From assembly GCF_900101025.1 (NCBI RefSeq), contig NZ_FMUH01000005.1:62001-126000 (forward strand): 64,000 nt of DNA, given 5' to 3'. Position numbers and translations under genes: made by a program. Below, in pieces: positions 8,159 to 16,898 of the stretch. The notes beneath the pieces are model-generated. The model made no database searches, was not told the DNA's origin, and saw nothing but the letters and a program-made list of their open reading frames with translations. Source of the DNA: Klenkia marina. Its GTDB lineage: Bacteria > Actinomycetota > Actinomycetes > Mycobacteriales > Geodermatophilaceae. Positions within the stretch are counted from its first letter, which is position 1. Every line of letters starts with the position of its first letter.

Positions 8159-9316
8159 GTGAGGACCCGCCCCACCCACCACCCGGCCCGTCGACTGGCG
8201 GCGGCCCTGCTGGCCGCCGGCGCCGCCGTGCCCGTCGGGTTCCTGGCCCGGGCGACCTGGGGGCTGCCCGCCGCCGTGGGAGCCGGACGCCGTCGGCCGG
8301 TGCCGGGGGTGGCCGGCTCCGGCCAGTACCGCGACGGCGCCTTCCGCAACAGGTTGCCCGGCCCGGTCATCGCCCCGGTCAGCGCGTGGGGTGGTCTGCA
8401 GCGGCAGCTGCACCGCGAGCGCGACCGGGGTCGTCCGCTGGGCCCGGTCCCGCTGGCGCGGCCGCAGCTGCCGGCCGTCGCCGCCGAGCTCGCCGTCACC
8501 TGGCTGGGCCACTCGACCGTGCTGCTGGAGGTCGAGGGACGCCGGGTGCTGGTCGACCCGGTGTGGGGTGACCGGGTGTCGCCGTCCCCGCTGTTCGGGC
8601 CCGTCCGCCTGCACGAGCCGCCGCTGCCGCTGGCCGACCTGGCGCCGGTCGACGCGGTGCTGGTGTCCCACGACCACTACGACCACCTCGACCTGCCCAC
8701 GGTGCGGGGCCTGCTGGCGAGCACGACGGCGCCGTTCGTCGTCCCGCTGGGGGTGGGGCAGCACCTGCGCGGCTGGGGGGTGCCCGAGCACCGCGTGGTG
8801 GAGCTGGACTGGGACGGCACGACCACGGTCGCCGGGCTCACGCTGGTCTGCACCGAGGCCCGGCACTTCTCCGGTCGGTGGTTCGGCCGCGACAACACGC
8901 TGTGGAGCTCGTGGGTGGTGCGCGGCCAGCGGCGGGCGGTGTTCTTCGGTGGCGACTCCGGCTACACCCCGGCCTTCGCCGACATCGGCCGCACGTGGGG
9001 GCCCTTCGACCTCACCGTGCTGCCGATCGGTGCCTACGACCCCGCCTGGCCCGCGGTGCACATGACACCGGAGGAGGCGGTGCGCGTGCACGGTGAGCTC
9101 GGCGGCGACGTCCTGCTCCCCGTGCACTGGGCGACGTTCAACCTCGCCTTCCACCCCTGGGCAGAGCCGGTGCGCCGGCTGCTGGCCGAGACCACGCGCA
9201 CCGGCACCCGCGTCGTCGTCCCCCGCCCGGGTGGGCGGGTCGACGCGCTGGACCCGCCGGGCGTCGAGGACTGGTGGACCGCGGTCGGCTCGGCCGACCA
9301 CCCCCTCGACGGGTGA
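8159..9316 (+). CDS. MBL-fold metallohydrolase (UlaG/NAPE-PLD-like)
   Basis: A 385-residue protein. After an Ala-rich hydrophobic N-terminus (about residues 12-32, membrane anchor or signal) it has the metallo-beta-lactamase metal motif SHDHYDHLD, a later GDSGY and the LPVHWATF histidine. The order TWLGHSTVLLEVEG, LVDPVWGDR, SPSPLFGPVRLHEPPLP is that of the RomA/NAPE-PLD group that cleaves phosphodiester or lactone bonds, possibly in lipids. GTG at 8159 is chosen for continuity with the preceding gene. Substrate unknown. Confidence 0.85.
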   Translation: MRTRPTHHPARRLAAALLAAGAAVPVGFLARATWGLPAAVGAGRRRPVPGVAGSGQYRDGAFRNRLPGPVIAPVSAWGGLQRQLHRERDRGRPLGPVPLARPQLPAVAAELAVTWLGHSTVLLEVEGRRVLVDPVWGDRVSPSPLFGPVRLHEPPLPLADLAPVDAVLVSHDHYDHLDLPTVRGLLASTTAPFVVPLGVGQHLRGWGVPEHRVVELDWDGTTTVAGLTLVCTEARHFSGRWFGRDNTLWSSWVVRGQRRAVFFGGDSGYTPAFADIGRTWGPFDLTVLPIGAYDPAWPAVHMTPEEAVRVHGELGGDVLLPVHWATFNLAFHPWAEPVRRLLAETTRTGTRVVVPRPGGRVDALDPPGVEDWWTAVGSADHPLDG

Positions 9317-9339
9317 CCGGCCGGGCTCCCTAGGGTGGG

Positions 9340-9530
9340 CCGCGCAGCTGGTCCGGCCGCCGCGAGGTGGCCGGGGCAAGAGGGAACCCGGTGGGAGTCC
9401 GGGACTGCCCCGCAGCGGTGAGCAGGAACGACCGCCGTCATCAGCACTGGGTGCACCAGCACCTGGGAAGCGACGGCCAGTAGGTGGGCACCCGTGCCCG
9501 CGCCCGCGAGTCCGAAGACCTGCCAGCCGT
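9340..9530 (+). promoter_or_regulatory. Cobalamin (adenosylcobalamin) riboswitch
   Basis: The leader has the class features of a B12 riboswitch: AAGAGGGAACCCGGTG, then GGGACTGCCCCGCAGCGGTG, then GAACGACCGCCGTCA, CACTGG, GGGAAGCGACGGCCAGTAGG, and the 3' GCGAGTCCGAAGACCTGCCAGC. GCTGG (9347-9351) pairs with CCAGC (9523-9527) to close P1. It lies about 125 bases ahead of the GTG of a solute-binding protein gene and has nothing else downstream, so the whole ABC operon should be shut down when cobalamin is plentiful. The sequence between the riboswitch and the start codon can form further stems, but I could not define the expression platform. Confidence 0.95.
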
Positions 9531-9655
9531 GGCCACGCGGACGCCTCCGCGTGGTCGGTCGGCGACCTCGTGGGCGGGTCCGGACGACGGCGGGCCACCG
9601 CTGCCTCCCCTCCGCCCGGTGTCGCGGACCTCCCGCCGCTCGCGAGGAGAGAGCC

Positions 9656-11131
9656 GTGAAGCACGTCCCCCGGGTGGCGCTCGGCGCCGCCGCCCTGCTG
9701 ACCCTGACCGCCTGCGCTGGTGGCTCGTCGCCGCAGGCCGACGGCGACCGCATCCGCCTGGCCTACGCCTTCGTCCCGGTCGCGGGTCTGTCGCCCTACA
9801 GCGACGACGCCGTCATCGGCTACGGCATCGGCGCCACCGAGACCCTGGTGCGGCTGGACCCCGCCGGCGCCCCCGAGCCGCTGCTGGCCACCGGGTGGAC
9901 CCAGGTGGACGACCTCACCTGGGACGTCGACCTGCGCAGCGGCGTCACCTTCCACGACGGGACGGCGATGACCGCGCAGGCCGTGGCCGAGAGCCTGCAG
10001 CACGCCGTCGATGCCGACCCCAGCCCGCGTGCGCTGTCGGGGGTCCAGCTCGGCGTCGCCGCCGTCGACGAGGACACCGTGCGGCTGACCACCGACGCGC
10101 CGGACCCGGTGCTGCCCCAGCGGCTGACCTCCCCGGAGCTGGTCGTGCTCGCCCCGGCCGCCTACGCCGACCCGACGTCCCCGAGCCTGGTGGGCACCGG
10201 CACCGGGCCCTACGAGCTCACCGCCGTCGACGGCACCACCGGGGCCACCCTGGACGCCGACCCCGACTACTGGGGCGGCACCCCGGCCGCCGAGGGCGTG
10301 GACGTCACCTTCCTGTCCGACGGCACCTCGCGCACCGCCGCCCTGGCCGCCGACGAGGTCGACGTCGCCCAGGCCGTGCCGGTCTCCCAGATCGCCACCC
10401 TCGGCGCCGGCGACGAGCTGCAGTCGGTGCCCCTGCCGCGCACGGTGTCCCTGCACCTCACCCAGACCTCGCCGGTGTTCGGCGACCCGGGGCTGCGCGA
10501 GGCGGCCCGGGAGGCGGTCGCCGGGCTGGACGTCGCCGGCACCGTCTACGAGGGGCAGGCCGACGCCCCCGAGGGCCTGTTCGGACCCACCTCGACCTGG
10601 GCGGCCGACCGGCAGGCACCCGGCTACCCGACGGCCACCCCGCCGACCGGCCAGCGGATCACGCTGGCCACGTTCTCCGACCGGGCCGAGCTGCCCGAGG
10701 TCGCCACCGCGATCGCCGACGCTCTGCGCACGATCGGGTTCGACGTCGACCTGCGGGTCGGGCTCTACCGCGACATGGAGGCCGACTACCTGGCCGGCAC
10801 GTACGACGCCGTGCTGATGAGCCGGTCCTACGGCCAGGACACCGCCGACCCGCTGTCCTACCTGTCCAGCGACTTCGGCTGCGCGGGCGGGTACGACCTG
10901 TCGCGGTACTGCGACCCCGCCGTGGACGCCGAGCTCGCCACCGGCTCCCGGCTCACCGACGTCGCCGCCCGCAACCAGGTGGCGCTGGCGGTGGAGCGCA
11001 CCGTGCTGGGGGCCGTCGCCGCCGTGCCGGTGGTCCACGACCGCACCCGCTTCGGCGTCGCCGACCGGGTCACGGGCCTCGCCGCCGACCCGTGGGAGCG
11101 CGCCATCATCACCGTCGACACCTCGGTCTGA
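9656..11131 (+). CDS. ABC transporter solute-binding lipoprotein, SBP_bac_5 family
   Basis: A 491-residue lipoprotein: signal peptide with lipobox LTAC (Cys about residue 20), then a family-5 (Opp/Dpp/Nik) binding domain with VTFHDGTAMTAQAVAESL and GTGTGPYEL signatures. GTG at 9656 follows GAGGAGAGAG. Being under a cobalamin riboswitch, its ligand is more likely cobalt (free or chelated) or a corrinoid than a peptide; Opp/Nik-type systems under B12 control have been predicted as cobalt importers. The sequence does not prove the ligand. Two Cys residues near the C-terminus (FGCAGG, SRYCDP) may form a disulfide. Confidence 0.9.
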   Translation: MKHVPRVALGAAALLTLTACAGGSSPQADGDRIRLAYAFVPVAGLSPYSDDAVIGYGIGATETLVRLDPAGAPEPLLATGWTQVDDLTWDVDLRSGVTFHDGTAMTAQAVAESLQHAVDADPSPRALSGVQLGVAAVDEDTVRLTTDAPDPVLPQRLTSPELVVLAPAAYADPTSPSLVGTGTGPYELTAVDGTTGATLDADPDYWGGTPAAEGVDVTFLSDGTSRTAALAADEVDVAQAVPVSQIATLGAGDELQSVPLPRTVSLHLTQTSPVFGDPGLREAAREAVAGLDVAGTVYEGQADAPEGLFGPTSTWAADRQAPGYPTATPPTGQRITLATFSDRAELPEVATAIADALRTIGFDVDLRVGLYRDMEADYLAGTYDAVLMSRSYGQDTADPLSYLSSDFGCAGGYDLSRYCDPAVDAELATGSRLTDVAARNQVALAVERTVLGAVAAVPVVHDRTRFGVADRVTGLAADPWERAIITVDTSV

Positions 11132-11136
11132 GGCCG

Positions 11137-11907
11137 GTGCTGGTCGAGGTCGCCGGGCTCACCGTCTCGGCGGGGCCCCGGCGGCTGGTGGGTCCGCTGG
11201 ACCTCACGATCGCCGAGGGCGAGCACGTCGGCGTCGTCGGCCCCTCCGGGTCGGGCAAGTCGCTCACCGTCGCCGCGCTGCTGGGTGAGCTGCCGCCCGG
11301 GACCACCGCCACCGGGCGGGTGCGGGTGGCCGGCACCGACCCGGCCGGCCCGCAGCGTGCGCGCCTGCGTGGCCGGGTCGTCGGCGCGCTGCTGCAGGAC
11401 AGCGCCACCGCCCTGGACCCGCTGACCCGTGTGGGGGCCCAGCTGGCCGGGCCGGTCCGGCGGCTGCACGGGGCGTCCCGGGCCGACGCCCGCGAGCAGG
11501 TGCACGCGCTGCTGCACCGCCTCGGCTTCGCCGACCCCGCGGCCACCGCGCGGGCGTGGCCGGCGACGCTGTCGGGCGGCCAGCGCCAGCGGGCGGCCCT
11601 GGCCCTGGCCCTCGCGGGGCGCCCGCGGCTGCTGGTGGCCGACGAACCGACCACCGCCCTGGACACCATCAGCCAGGCCGCGGTGCTCGAGCTGCTCGAG
11701 ACCGCCACCGCCGGCACCGCGCTGGTGCTGGTCAGCCACGACCTCGCGGTGGTCGCCCGGTGCTGCACCCGGCTCGTGGTGCTCGCCGGGGGCGACGTCG
11801 TCGAGCAGGGCCCGACCGGCGCGGTGCTGGCCGACCCGCAGCACGCCGTCACCCGGGCCCTGGTGGCGGCGGCCCGGCTCGGCGCCGACCGGGTGCCGCC
11901 GCGGTGA
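11137..11907 (+). CDS. ABC transporter ATP-binding protein (OppD/NikD-like)
   Basis: A 256-residue nucleotide-binding domain with Walker A GPSGSGKS, Q-loop LLQDSATALDP, signature LSGGQRQRAALALAL, Walker B LLVADEP and switch His in LVSHDLAV. It lacks the C-terminal oligopeptide/iron-sulfur extension of many OppD proteins. GTG at 11137 is 5 bp after the stop of the binding protein. It pairs with the next gene to power the B12-controlled importer. Confidence 0.92.
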   Translation: MLVEVAGLTVSAGPRRLVGPLDLTIAEGEHVGVVGPSGSGKSLTVAALLGELPPGTTATGRVRVAGTDPAGPQRARLRGRVVGALLQDSATALDPLTRVGAQLAGPVRRLHGASRADAREQVHALLHRLGFADPAATARAWPATLSGGQRQRAALALALAGRPRLLVADEPTTALDTISQAAVLELLETATAGTALVLVSHDLAVVARCCTRLVVLAGGDVVEQGPTGAVLADPQHAVTRALVAAARLGADRVPPR

Positions 11908-12647
11908 TCGAGCTGCGCGCGGTCACCCGCACCTACCGGTCCCGGGGCGCGACCGTGCGGGCACTGGACGGCGTCGACCTCACCGTCGAGGCGGGACGGA
12001 ACCTGGCACTGGTCGGCCGCTCGGGGGCCGGCAAGAGCACCCTGCTGCGGGTGCTGCTCGGGCTCGAGGCGCCCGACGGGGGCACCGTCCACGTGCTGGG
12101 CCGGCCGGTGGCCCCCGGCCGGGCCGACCGGTTGCGCTGGCTGCGCGCAGCTGTCGGCGTGGTGCCCCAGGACGCCGGCAGCTCCCTGGACCCGCGCTGG
12201 CCGGTCGGGCGCTCGGTCGGCGAACCGCTGCGCCTGCTCGGCGTGGCGGGGGACCACCCGGCCCGCGTCGGCGAGGTGCTCACCGCGGTGGGCGTCGACC
12301 CGTCGGCGGCCGGCCGCCGGCCCGCGGCCTTCTCCGGCGGCCAGCGGCAGCGGATCGCCCTCGCCCGAGCCCTGGTGCACCGACCCCGGCTGCTGGTCGC
12401 CGACGAACTGCTCTCCGGGGCCGACGCGGTGCTCCGCGCCCACCTCCTCGACGTGCTCACCGGGTCGGGCACCCAGCTGCTGGTGGTCACCCACGACCTG
12501 GCGGTGGCCGCGGCGCTGGGCGGGGACGCCGCGGTCATGGCGGCCGGCCGGGTGGTCGAGCACGGCCCCGTGGCCCAGGTGCTCGCCGCCCCGGCCGCCG
12601 CGGCGACCCGCCAGCTGCGCGACGCCGTCCTGCGGTTGCCCGCATGA
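11904..12647 (+). CDS. ABC transporter ATP-binding protein (OppF/NikE-like)
   Basis: A 247-residue second ATPase: Walker A GRSGAGKST, Q-loop VVPQDAGSSLDPRWP, signature FSGGQRQRIALARAL, Walker B LLVADEL and HDLAV switch. The usual Pro after the catalytic Glu is Leu here (DEL instead of DEP), a mild departure. Start GTG overlaps the previous stop (GTGA) and its own stop overlaps the next start (ATGA), so the subunits are translationally coupled. Partner of the OppD-like subunit. Confidence 0.92.
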   Translation: MIELRAVTRTYRSRGATVRALDGVDLTVEAGRNLALVGRSGAGKSTLLRVLLGLEAPDGGTVHVLGRPVAPGRADRLRWLRAAVGVVPQDAGSSLDPRWPVGRSVGEPLRLLGVAGDHPARVGEVLTAVGVDPSAAGRRPAAFSGGQRQRIALARALVHRPRLLVADELLSGADAVLRAHLLDVLTGSGTQLLVVTHDLAVAAALGGDAAVMAAGRVVEHGPVAQVLAAPAAAATRQLRDAVLRLPA

Positions 12648-14353
12648 GGAGGCTGCGCAGCGCGCTGGCGGTGGTCGGCACCGCGCTCGGCGTCGTCCTG
12701 CTGCTGGCCGCCCTGCCCTGGCTGCGCGGTGAGGACCCGGCGGTGACCGTGTTCCGCGCCCTGTACGCCGAGCGCACCCGCGACCCCGCCGTCGTCGAGG
12801 ACCTCCGCCGCCAGCTGGACCTGCCCGACGGCCCGGTCGCCGGGGCGTGGCAGTGGCTCACCCGCGCCGTCCGCGGGGACCTCGGCACGAGCTGGGTCGA
12901 CCGCACACCCGTGGCCCCCGAGGTGCTGCGCGCGGTCGGCGTCTCGGCCGGTCTCGCCGGCGCGGCCGTCGTCGTCGCACTGGCGGTGGCGGTCGTGCTG
13001 CTGGTGCCGGCCACCACCGCCGCGGTCCGCCGGGGACGGCCACCCGGCGGCTGGGCCCGGGGGGTGCCGACCGTGCTCGCCGCGGTGCCCGAGGTGGTGC
13101 TCGGCGTCGTCCTGCTCGCCGTGGTGGCGGTGCAGTGGCGCTGGACGCCGACGTCGGGGTGGGGGTCCCCGGGCCAGGTCGTGCTGCCCGCGCTGGCCCT
13201 CGGCGTGCCTAGCGGCGGGCTGCTGGCCCGGGTGCTCGGCACGACCGTCACCGGCGCGCTGGCCGAGCCCTGGGTGCGCACCGCGCGGATCAACGGCGCC
13301 GGCACGGCCGCGGTGACGCGCTCGGTGCTGCGCCGGGCCGTCGCGGTGGCCGCACCGCAGGTGGCCCTGCTCGGCGTGGGGGTGCTCGGGTCCGCCGTCG
13401 CGGTCGAGCAGCTGTTCGCCGTCCCCGGTGCCGGCCGGACCGCGCTGCGGGCGGTCCTCGCCCTGGACCTCCCCCTGCTGCAGGGGTGCGTCCTCGCCCT
13501 GGTCCTGCTCGGGCTGCTGGTCGGCCTGGCCGGCGGGCTGACCCACCGCTGGCTGCTGCGCGGCACCGCGGGTGCGGGCGAGCTCCCGATGCCGGTCCCG
13601 GTGGAGGCCCGGCGCACCGCGGTCCCGCTGCTGACCGCCGGGCTGCTGCTGGCCGTCGTGCTCGTGGGGTCGCTGCGGGGCGGGGGAGAGGTGGTGCTGG
13701 CCGACCGGCTGGCCGCACCCGGGTGGACCCACCCGCTCGGGGCCGACGCGGTGGGCCGCGACGTGCTGGCCCGGTTCGCCGCCGGTGCCCTGCTCACCGT
13801 CGGCACCGGTGCGGCCGTGACGGCCCTGGCCACGGCGCTCGCGCTCCTGGTCGCGGCCACCGCCCGGGACACCCGGCCCGGGGTCCCCGACGTGCTCAAC
13901 GCGCTGCCCGGCGTGCTGGTCGGCGTCGTGCTCGTCGCGGTCACCGGCCCCGGTCTCGTGCCCGCGGCCCTGGGGGTGCTGGCCGTGGCCTGGGTGCCGC
14001 TGGCCGTGCACGGGCGCACCCTCGTCGTCCAGGGTCTGGAGGGGGCGCCGGTGCGGGCGGCCGTGCTGGCCGGGGCGGGCCGCTGGGTGGCGTTGCGCGA
14101 CCACGTGCTGCCCGGCGTCGTGGGTCCGCTGGCCCGGCACGCGCTCGCCCGGGTGCCCTCGGTGTCCCTCGCCCTCGCTGCGCTGAGCTTCCTCGGCCTC
14201 GGCGCGGCCACCGACTCACCCGAGTGGGGCGCCATGCTCGCCGAGGGCCTGCCCTACCTCCAGCGCGCGCCGTGGGTCGCCGCCGCCCCGGTCGTCGGCC
14301 TGCTCCTGCTCGGCCTCGTCGCCGGGACGGCGACCGCACCGCGTCGACGCTGA
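12644..14353 (+). CDS. Fused ABC permease (OppB + OppC in one chain)
   Basis: A 569-residue membrane protein carrying both permease halves of an Opp/Nik-type importer. The first half (about residues 1-300) has the OppB pattern including the ARINGAG coupling region and FAVPGAGR; the second (about 320-569) has the OppC pattern with GADAVGRDVLARFAAGA and a coupling-helix region near RAAVLAGAGRWVALRDHVLP. Normally these are two genes. ATG at 12644 overlaps the upstream stop. No frameshift is seen at the joint, which is a short segment (GELPMPVPVEARR), so the fusion looks genuine. It completes the riboswitch-controlled operon and ends next to a convergent gene. Confidence 0.9.
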   Translation: MRRLRSALAVVGTALGVVLLLAALPWLRGEDPAVTVFRALYAERTRDPAVVEDLRRQLDLPDGPVAGAWQWLTRAVRGDLGTSWVDRTPVAPEVLRAVGVSAGLAGAAVVVALAVAVVLLVPATTAAVRRGRPPGGWARGVPTVLAAVPEVVLGVVLLAVVAVQWRWTPTSGWGSPGQVVLPALALGVPSGGLLARVLGTTVTGALAEPWVRTARINGAGTAAVTRSVLRRAVAVAAPQVALLGVGVLGSAVAVEQLFAVPGAGRTALRAVLALDLPLLQGCVLALVLLGLLVGLAGGLTHRWLLRGTAGAGELPMPVPVEARRTAVPLLTAGLLLAVVLVGSLRGGGEVVLADRLAAPGWTHPLGADAVGRDVLARFAAGALLTVGTGAAVTALATALALLVAATARDTRPGVPDVLNALPGVLVGVVLVAVTGPGLVPAALGVLAVAWVPLAVHGRTLVVQGLEGAPVRAAVLAGAGRWVALRDHVLPGVVGPLARHALARVPSVSLALAALSFLGLGAATDSPEWGAMLAEGLPYLQRAPWVAAAPVVGLLLLGLVAGTATAPRRR

Positions 14354-14356
14354 CCG

Positions 14357-15103
14357 TCAGCGGGCCGCGTCGCCGAGCAGCAGGTCGGCCACCGAGGCGT
14401 AGGTGCGCTCGGCGTCCTGGAGCCAGAAGTCGTGCCCGATGCCGGTCACCCGCCGGACGTCCCAGCCCAGCGACGCGAGCTGCGCGGCCGTCGCGTCCGG
14501 CAGCACGGCGGGCGAGTCGTCGGACAGCACGACCGTCGACGGGACGGCGGGCGCGGCGACCGGTGCGGGCGCGTGGGCGACGTCGCGGAAGACGCCCACG
14601 GCCATCGTGCGGTCGAACCGGGCGGCCGCGGCGTCGCGGAGCACGGCGTCGTCGGGGGACGGGGCGGGACGGCCGCGGCTGCGCCACTTCTGCACGAGCG
14701 CCGCCACGGTGAGGCCGACCGGCGCGGTGGCCCAGAACAGCCGGCCGGTGAGGCCGGTGGTCGGGAGCCCGAGCCGGAAGCCGGGGTCCAGGTAGACGGC
14801 GCACGCCGGGTCCAACCGCTGCACCGCGCGCTCGAGCACGCAGCCGCCCAGCGAGTGGCCGACGACGACGTCGAGCCCGGTGGGCAGGGTCTCGACGAGG
14901 TCGTCGGCGAAGGCGGCGACGGTGTAGGCCTCGGCCCGGTCGCTCGCCCCGTGCCCGCGCAGGTCGACCGTGGTGACCGTGACGCCGCCCGCGGCCAGCA
15001 GCCGCTCCACGAGTCCGCGCCACAGCGCGCCGTCGGCACCCAGCCCGTGGACCAGGGCCACCCGGCGCGGACCCGACCCGTGGACGTGCGTCGCCAGCTT
15101 CAC
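14357..15103 (-). CDS. Alpha/beta hydrolase
   Basis: A 248-residue alpha/beta hydrolase: oxyanion region LVHGLGADGALW, nucleophile elbow GHSLGG, and a C-terminal GIGHDFWLQD with the catalytic His. It is small and has no signal peptide, so cytosolic. GTG at 15103 is the first start after the stop of the PucR-like gene 76 bp away; the frame is open upstream but that is antisense-free noise inside the PucR gene. Likely last gene of the minus-strand PucR cluster. Substrate unknown; lactones or esters from the cluster's oxidase are possible. Confidence 0.82.
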   Translation of the reverse strand: MKLATHVHGSGPRRVALVHGLGADGALWRGLVERLLAAGGVTVTTVDLRGHGASDRAEAYTVAAFADDLVETLPTGLDVVVGHSLGGCVLERAVQRLDPACAVYLDPGFRLGLPTTGLTGRLFWATAPVGLTVAALVQKWRSRGRPAPSPDDAVLRDAAAARFDRTMAVGVFRDVAHAPAPVAAPAVPSTVVLSDDSPAVLPDATAAQLASLGWDVRRVTGIGHDFWLQDAERTYASVADLLLGDAAR

Positions 15104-15179
15104 GAGGGCGACGCTAACCGCGCCCGGGCGTGCGCGAGATGGACAGGATCTCCCTGCCCGGGCGGCCCCGGTGGAGATG

Positions 15180-16868
15180 TCAGCTGGTCCGGTCGGCCAT
15201 GAGGCGGTGCAGGCGCAGGGCCACCTGCAGCTCGAGGGCCTGCCCCGGTTCCTTCCACCGCGGCCCGAGGACCTCGGTGATGCGGTCGAGCCGCTGGTAC
15301 AGCGTGTTGGCGTGGATGTGCAGCGCCTCGCAGGTGCGCGCGTGGTGGCGGGCCTGCTCGAGGTAGGTCTCCAGCGTGGCCGCCAGGTCGCGCTGCTTCT
15401 CGCGGTCGTGGTCGAGCAGGGGACCGATCGTGGCGCGGACGAAGGCCGAGAGGTCGGCGCGGCCGGCGCGGCTGAACAACGACCGGTAGAGGCCCAGGTC
15501 GTCGGCCGCGGCGCAGGAGCCGGCGCGGTCGAGGGCGACGAGCAGGGCCGCGGTCTGCCGGGCCTCCTCGTGGGCGGCCCGCACCCCCGCGGGTCCGCCC
15601 GCGCTGGTGGCCAGGCCGACGGTCGGGGTCCCGGGGTCGCCGGTGGGCACCCGCGCCGCGGCGGCGCGGGCCAGCTCGACGGGGGCGGGCAGGAGCAGGA
15701 CGACCTGCCCGGCATGCGCGGCCGACCACCCGCGCAGCTCGGTGGCCAGCCGGGCGGCGAAGCTCCCGGCCGCGGCGGCCCCGACGGGTTCGGCGTCCAC
15801 CACGGCCACGGTGCGCACCGCGTGCAGGTCGAGGCCGGTGGCCCGCGCTCGGCGCAGCAGACTGGCCTCGTCGGCGGCGGAGGACAGCAGGGCGTGCACG
15901 AACTCGCCGCGCGTGCGCAGCTCGGCCTCGGCGACGGAGCGCTCGGAGGCCAGCAGCACCGCCACCGTGGTGGCCCCGATCCGCAGCAGCCGCACGGCCT
16001 CCTCGTCGGGCACGGTGGTCGGCGCCGCCACCAGGTCACCGCCGTGGCCCCCGGGCAGCTCGACCGGGACGACGGGCCCGCCGCCGGTGGGCTCCGTGCC
16101 TGCCAGCGTGCGACCGGCCTCGTCCCGGACCGCCACGACGAGGCCGGCCGAGGAGTGCAGCGCCGCCACGACGGCGGGGAGCCCGCCGCCGTGCAGCACC
16201 ACCTCGTGCAGCACGTCGCGCAGGTCGCCGGCGCGCTCGCGGCTGGCGTTCAGCTCCTGCAGCGCCGCGTTCGCCGTCCGGAGGTCGGCCGCCGCGGCCC
16301 GTTCGCGGTCGAAGAGGTCGGCCGTGCGCAGGGCCAGCGCCGCGTGCGCGGCGAGCCCGGCGAGCAGCTCCACGTCGTGCGCGGTGAAGGCACGGGCCCG
16401 GCGCTCGGCGGCGAGCAGGACGCCGATGGTCTCGTCCCCGACGAGGAGGGGGACCCCGAGGATGCCGCCGAGCTGCTCGCTGCCGGCCGCCGAGTCGGTG
16501 CCCTCGTCGTGCGGGAAGGCGTCGTCGTCGAGGTAGCTCCTGCTCCACAGCGGGCGGCCGGTCGCGAGCACCTGGCCCCCGAGCCCGTGCCCGCGCTCGA
16601 GCTCGATGCCGCGCATCGCCGAACCCATGGCGCCGTCGACGACCTCGATCCGCAGCAGGTCACCGCGCAGCAGCATGATGTAGGCGACGTCGACGCCGAG
16701 CAGTCGCCGGGCCTGCCGCGCCACCTCGTCGAGGACGTCGCGGGTGTCGTGCAGCGCGGCGAGGCGACGGGCGAGGTCGTTGAGGACGACCAGCTCGTCG
16801 GCCCGTCGGCGCAGCTCGGTGATCGACGGCGCGGCGTCGTGGGCGGGCACGACCTCATCCTCACCCAC
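15180..16868 (-). CDS. GAF-domain PucR/CdaR-type transcriptional regulator
   Basis: A 562-residue regulator. Residues about 30-185 form a GAF sensor domain (GVDVAYIMLLRGDLLRIEVV, LGGILGVPLLVGDETIGVLL); the middle has a GGDEF-like regulatory region common in PucR proteins; the C-terminus has the PucR helix-turn-helix (TLETYLEQARHHARTCEAL, HIHANTLYQRLDRITEVLG). Such proteins respond to small metabolites and control degradative operons. GTG at 16868 lies 30 bp after the MFS transporter stop, so the regulator is probably encoded in the operon it controls. Repeated TGGAGAT boxes near 15173, 18254, 20723 and 20755 are candidate binding sites. Confidence 0.85.
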   Translation of the reverse strand: MGEDEVVPAHDAAPSITELRRRADELVVLNDLARRLAALHDTRDVLDEVARQARRLLGVDVAYIMLLRGDLLRIEVVDGAMGSAMRGIELERGHGLGGQVLATGRPLWSRSYLDDDAFPHDEGTDSAAGSEQLGGILGVPLLVGDETIGVLLAAERRARAFTAHDVELLAGLAAHAALALRTADLFDRERAAAADLRTANAALQELNASRERAGDLRDVLHEVVLHGGGLPAVVAALHSSAGLVVAVRDEAGRTLAGTEPTGGGPVVPVELPGGHGGDLVAAPTTVPDEEAVRLLRIGATTVAVLLASERSVAEAELRTRGEFVHALLSSAADEASLLRRARATGLDLHAVRTVAVVDAEPVGAAAAGSFAARLATELRGWSAAHAGQVVLLLPAPVELARAAAARVPTGDPGTPTVGLATSAGGPAGVRAAHEEARQTAALLVALDRAGSCAAADDLGLYRSLFSRAGRADLSAFVRATIGPLLDHDREKQRDLAATLETYLEQARHHARTCEALHIHANTLYQRLDRITEVLGPRWKEPGQALELQVALRLHRLMADRTS

Positions 16869-16898
16869 GACGCCGCACCGGGTCAGCTGGTCAGCTGG

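Noticed and set aside
8003-11038. A 1011-residue antisense frame opposite the riboswitch and solute-binding protein
   Set aside because: It runs across an unmistakable riboswitch and a lipoprotein gene and has no domain-like sequence.
15104-16039. Open frame joining the alpha/beta hydrolase to sequence within the PucR gene (560 residues)
   Set aside because: The extra part is a Pro/Arg-rich shadow of the PucR coding frame. The hydrolase begins at GTG 15103.
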